Notes under the pieces: model-generated
What the model was told of the DNA's origin: nothing
Databases searched by the model: none
The model's input: the letters and a program-made list of their open reading frames with translations, nothing else
Translations under genes and position numbers: made by a program
From: an uncultured Oscillospiraceae bacterium
GTDB taxonomy: Bacteria; Bacillota; Clostridia; Oscillospirales; Acutalibacteraceae
DNA length: 7,866 nt
Assembly (NCBI GenBank): GCA_900552115.1
Contig: URYP01000103.1
Location: 1 to 7,866 of the forward strand
Reading direction: 5' to 3'
In this document: positions 5,471-7,866 of the stretch, one piece after another
Layout: each line of letters begins with the position of its first letter
Numbering within the stretch: position 1 is the first letter of the stretch

Positions 5471-6187
5471 TCAATTTTCTTTATTCTTCTTGAGCAGCCA
5501 ATAACATACGGCGGCGGCCACTGAAAATACGAGGCATAAGTACCATAGGTTTTCCCATTTAAAGCCGTTGTCTAACATCAGCCGGTATCCCCAGGTGGCG
5601 GGGACGATTTTCCCTATGGTCCCCAGGACGTCGGGAAGCAGATCCATGGGAAACATGATTCCGGACAGCATAATGGACGGTAAAAACACCAGCTGCGCAA
5701 TCATCGTTAGCTTTGACTGGCTTTTTACAGCCAATCCCAACAGGCAACCCATACTTAAAGAAACGGCGACATAGATGGCAAGCGCCGCAAAAAACGAAGG
5801 GATATTGGCGGGTGGCGAGGCATCAAAGGCAATAGGAGCGATCAGGAATATAATGACACACATGATCATTAAGTGGACAAAGGCGGAAAGAACCATCGAC
5901 AGCAGACCAAGGTACAGCGGAACGCCGTTTGCGGCATACACTTTTTTTATATCGCTTCCGAAGGTTTCAATGATCGAGGGAGGCAGGCCGATAAAGGCAC
6001 CCATGGAAACGCCCATGATGGTCATCGATTGTATAAGGGTGTGTTTCATGTCCGGTGTGACGGACGTGAAAATGCCGCCCATAAGGGCAAAGAACAGAAG
6101 TGGTACGATATAACAGGTGACCAACAGCGATTTGCTGCGGATATCCAGTTTCCATTGCAAGGCTGCGTTATATAAAAAAGCGTTCAT
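5471..6187 (-). CDS. ABC-2 type transporter permease
   Basis: A 238-residue integral membrane protein with about six hydrophobic segments (near residues 21-41, 52-73, 90-117, 131-153, 160-184 and 213-233), the normal plan of ABC-2 permeases, and the typical loop between segments 5 and 6 (S-G-I-M-F-P-M-D-L-L-P followed by I-V-P-A-T-W-G-Y-R). It should form the membrane channel for the ATPase encoded just upstream, acting in export of a drug, peptide or lipid; the substrate cannot be read from sequence. Its ATG overlaps the ATPase stop by 4 nt (ATGA), implying translational coupling and 1:1-like synthesis. The C-terminus is short and basic (LLKKNKEN). Confidence 0.9.
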   Translation of the reverse strand: MNAFLYNAALQWKLDIRSKSLLVTCYIVPLLFFALMGGIFTSVTPDMKHTLIQSMTIMGVSMGAFIGLPPSIIETFGSDIKKVYAANGVPLYLGLLSMVLSAFVHLMIMCVIIFLIAPIAFDASPPANIPSFFAALAIYVAVSLSMGCLLGLAVKSQSKLTMIAQLVFLPSIMLSGIMFPMDLLPDVLGTIGKIVPATWGYRLMLDNGFKWENLWYLCLVFSVAAAVCYWLLKKNKEN

Positions 6188-6993
6188 ACATCTGTCCCCC
6201 TTGCTATTTCCATAAAGTGCTGTTCCAGGGAGCCCCTGTCCACGGTGATATCCAATACCTCGACGCCCCTCTGTTTCAAATCGCTGAGTAAAGCCAGCAG
6301 GGTGTCGACTATGCAGTCGGTTTCAAAGGCTTCCTTTCCCTGATCCGTTTTTATATGAATGGCATAGCGCTTGCCTATTTGTTCCGTCAATTCTAAAGGA
6401 GTCCCTATAAACACAATATTTCCGTCATTCAAAATCGCTATTTTGTCACATAAAGCTTCGACTTCGGCCATATCGTGGCTTGTCAAAACGATGGTTTTGC
6501 CCTGCGTCTTCAGGCGGCGGATCTGGTCGTGGAGCGATCGCCTTCCCTCTACATCCAATCCGGCGGTCGGCTCATCAAGAAACAGGATATCGGGATTGCC
6601 GATCAAGGCAAGCGCCAGATGCAAGCGCCTTTTTTGTCCGGTTGACAGCTGCGCATACGGCCTTTTTAATGCAAGTATACCGAGCGAATCAAGCAGGACA
6701 TCGTCTACGGGGGATTTGTTCCATTTTGCAAACAGCTTTACGGCCTCCATGGCTTTCATATGGGCCGGCAGGGACGAGGATTGTAGCTGGATACCGATTT
6801 TGCCATGCAGTTTAACGGTTCCGCTGTCGTACGCTTTCAAGCCTTCGATACATTCCAGCGCTGTTGTTTTGCCAGCGCCGTTTACGCCGAGCAGAGCGAA
6901 GATTTCCCCCTGCTCTACGGTGAAATTCAAATTTTTGAGTACGTTGTGTTGGCCGTAGCTTTTTTGTAATCCGCAGACTTGAATCGCCTTCAT
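6184..6993 (-). CDS. ABC transporter ATP-binding protein
   Basis: A 269-residue ATPase with all motifs in order: Walker A G36-V-N-G-A-G-K42-T43, Q-loop Q69, signature L116-S-T-G-Q120, Walker B I136-L-F-L-D140-E141, D-loop A-G-L-D147 and switch H173 in T-S-H-D. It should hydrolyse ATP to drive the permease encoded next. Residues about 205-269 form a C-terminal extension with alternating strand/helix character, as seen in drug- and antibiotic-export ATPases of the DrrA/CcmA type. Start and stop both lie in ATGA overlaps, with the MerR gene upstream and the permease downstream, so the three genes form one translationally coupled operon. Confidence 0.95.
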   Translation of the reverse strand: MKAIQVCGLQKSYGQHNVLKNLNFTVEQGEIFALLGVNGAGKTTALECIEGLKAYDSGTVKLHGKIGIQLQSSSLPAHMKAMEAVKLFAKWNKSPVDDVLLDSLGILALKRPYAQLSTGQKRRLHLALALIGNPDILFLDEPTAGLDVEGRRSLHDQIRRLKTQGKTIVLTSHDMAEVEALCDKIAILNDGNIVFIGTPLELTEQIGKRYAIHIKTDQGKEAFETDCIVDTLLALLSDLKQRGVEVLDITVDRGSLEQHFMEIARGTDV

Positions 6994-7790
6994 GTCGTGC
7001 CCTCCTCAAAGGGATTTACCCCCTGTGCAGAAAAATATATATCAAAAGCCGATTCGAGATAGGCGCTGACCAGGGCCTGTTTTTCTTCCCACTCATTTTG
7101 TGCTTCGTCAAAACGGCCTATTTCCATCAGTTTGGGAAGGAGGCTCATGTCTCCGTCTGTAAACTCGTTTATCAACTCCCAGAATTTGCCGGCCAGATGC
7201 TGAGCTTTATCACTGTTCGGCGGTACATTGCTTTTTTGCAGCAGCAGGACCGCATCGCTCAGACGATTAAATTTTTCCATAAAAGCCAGACCGCTTACTT
7301 TATCAAAACGCATCCGGAGATGGTCGAGAATTTGGTCATCAAACCGTTTTATGAGGTAATAAAACGAATTGTTCATTTGCAAATTTACGATAATATCCGC
7401 GTATTTTTTGAAATCCACGGTATGCATCTGCAATACTTCTGCCCTCAGCTTTTCAATCTGTTCCAGGGATGCGGTCAGCGCGTCTATTTTTCCGCGTATA
7501 TCCGCCGCTTGCTGTGTTAATGCGTCAGCCACATCCGCCGGCCGGTCAAGGGAAATCAGCCGGTTCCGAATATCTTTTAAAGAAAATCCAAGAGATTTCA
7601 GAGATAAGATTTGGTGCAGCTTGATAAGATCTTTATCCGTATAGAGCCGGCGCCCGCCGTTGCTCTGAGCGGATGGACACAACAGTTCTTCCCGGTCATA
7701 GTATTGCAGGGTACGGACCGTAACCCCCATCTTTTTGGCCACCTCGCCCACCGTCATGTACCCCGGCGGTATGGCTCTTAAGTCTTCCAT
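6990..7790 (-). CDS. MerR-family transcriptional regulator with TipAS-like domain
   Basis: A 266-residue regulator. Residues 12-37 are the MerR helix-turn-helix (M-T-V-G-E-V-A-K-K-M-G-V-T-V-R-T-L-Q-Y-Y-D), followed by the wing with G-G-R-R-L-Y-T and a second helical pair. A coiled-coil dimer helix spans about 85-118. Residues 125-266 are helical and resemble the TipAS drug-sensing domain (around W-E-L-I-N-E-F-T-D-G-D and the following helices), which in TipA binds thiopeptides and other drugs; this is inferred from pattern only. It is first in an operon with an ABC exporter, so it probably activates its own operon when a ligand is bound. ATG 7790 is chosen because AGGAGGTGA (7796-7804) precedes it at ideal spacing; the upstream GTG at 7799 lies inside that ribosome site. 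Confidence 0.88.
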   Translation of the reverse strand: MEDLRAIPPGYMTVGEVAKKMGVTVRTLQYYDREELLCPSAQSNGGRRLYTDKDLIKLHQILSLKSLGFSLKDIRNRLISLDRPADVADALTQQAADIRGKIDALTASLEQIEKLRAEVLQMHTVDFKKYADIIVNLQMNNSFYYLIKRFDDQILDHLRMRFDKVSGLAFMEKFNRLSDAVLLLQKSNVPPNSDKAQHLAGKFWELINEFTDGDMSLLPKLMEIGRFDEAQNEWEEKQALVSAYLESAFDIYFSAQGVNPFEEGTT

Positions 7791-7795
7791 AGTTA

Positions 7796-7840
7796 TCACC
7801 TCCTGTGTTATTGTAACTCATGACGCAGCGTCATAAGCAA
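7796..7840 (-). promoter_or_regulatory. MerR-type promoter/operator of the regulator-ABC operon
   Basis: Reverse-strand -35 TTGCTT (7835-7840) and -10 TACAAT (7810-7815) are separated by 19 bp, the elongated spacing that MerR activators correct by untwisting DNA. Within the spacer sits a 15-bp palindrome, ATGACGCAGCGTCAT (7820-7834), perfect apart from its centre base, with two more matched pairs outside it. Transcription is predicted from about 7803-7804, at the first bases of the AGGAGG ribosome site, leaving a leader of only about 13 nt. Confidence 0.7.
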
Positions 7841-7866
7841 GTCTTTCCAAATTTTTATACAAAAGG

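Noticed and set aside
7791..7799. GTG start for the MerR regulator at 7799
   Set aside because: The codon is part of the AGGAGGTGA ribosome site serving ATG 7790.
7841..7866. Possible divergent gene starting after the window, with AAAAGG at the edge as its ribosome site
   Set aside because: The window ends before any start codon, and no well-spaced forward promoter could be identified.

Overview
The window looks like a piece of chromosome from a low-to-moderate GC Gram-positive bacterium of the class Clostridia (Oscillospiraceae-like). This is inferred from strong AGGAGG-type ribosome sites, lipoprotein signal peptides of Gram-positive type, an LCP-type envelope protein, tRNA genes with encoded CCA ends, and sigma-A-like promoters that often have an extended -10. 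I see no phage, insertion sequence, integrase or CRISPR array.

Positions 1-1087 hold a non-coding upstream segment with a strong dyad, then trxB (thioredoxin reductase). Positions 1088-1321 are a regulatory intergenic region: a sigma-A-like promoter is followed almost at once by a strong intrinsic terminator, then an 11-bp inverted repeat, then an extended -10 promoter. Positions 1322-4145 hold a forward gene run: a divergent LCP-family membrane protein, a lipoprotein with a complete transglutaminase-like Cys-His-Asp triad, and a YdeI/OmpD-associated family protein. A convergent terminator separates these from a reverse-strand gene for a small lipoprotein of unknown function (4215-4676). The upstream region of that gene has a pair of 10-bp direct repeats one helical turn apart, placed like a response-regulator site.

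Positions 4813-5287 form a tRNA operon on the forward strand, Gly(TCC)-Arg(TCT)-His(GTG)-Gln(TTG), with its own promoter, hairpins in two spacers and a strong bidirectional terminator. Positions 5288-5470 have no gene but carry several nested inverted repeats and may encode a structured RNA.

Positions 5471-7840 are a compact reverse-strand operon: a MerR-family regulator with a TipAS-like C-terminal domain, then an ABC ATPase, then an ABC-2 type permease. Consecutive genes overlap by ATGA. The promoter has the elongated 19-bp spacer and centred palindrome typical of MerR-activated promoters, and the predicted transcript begins at the Shine-Dalgarno sequence. The simplest reading is a self-regulated, drug- or peptide-inducible export cassette. 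This operon and the LCP/transglutaminase pair are the most interesting parts of the window; none of it is clearly a wholly new kind of system.
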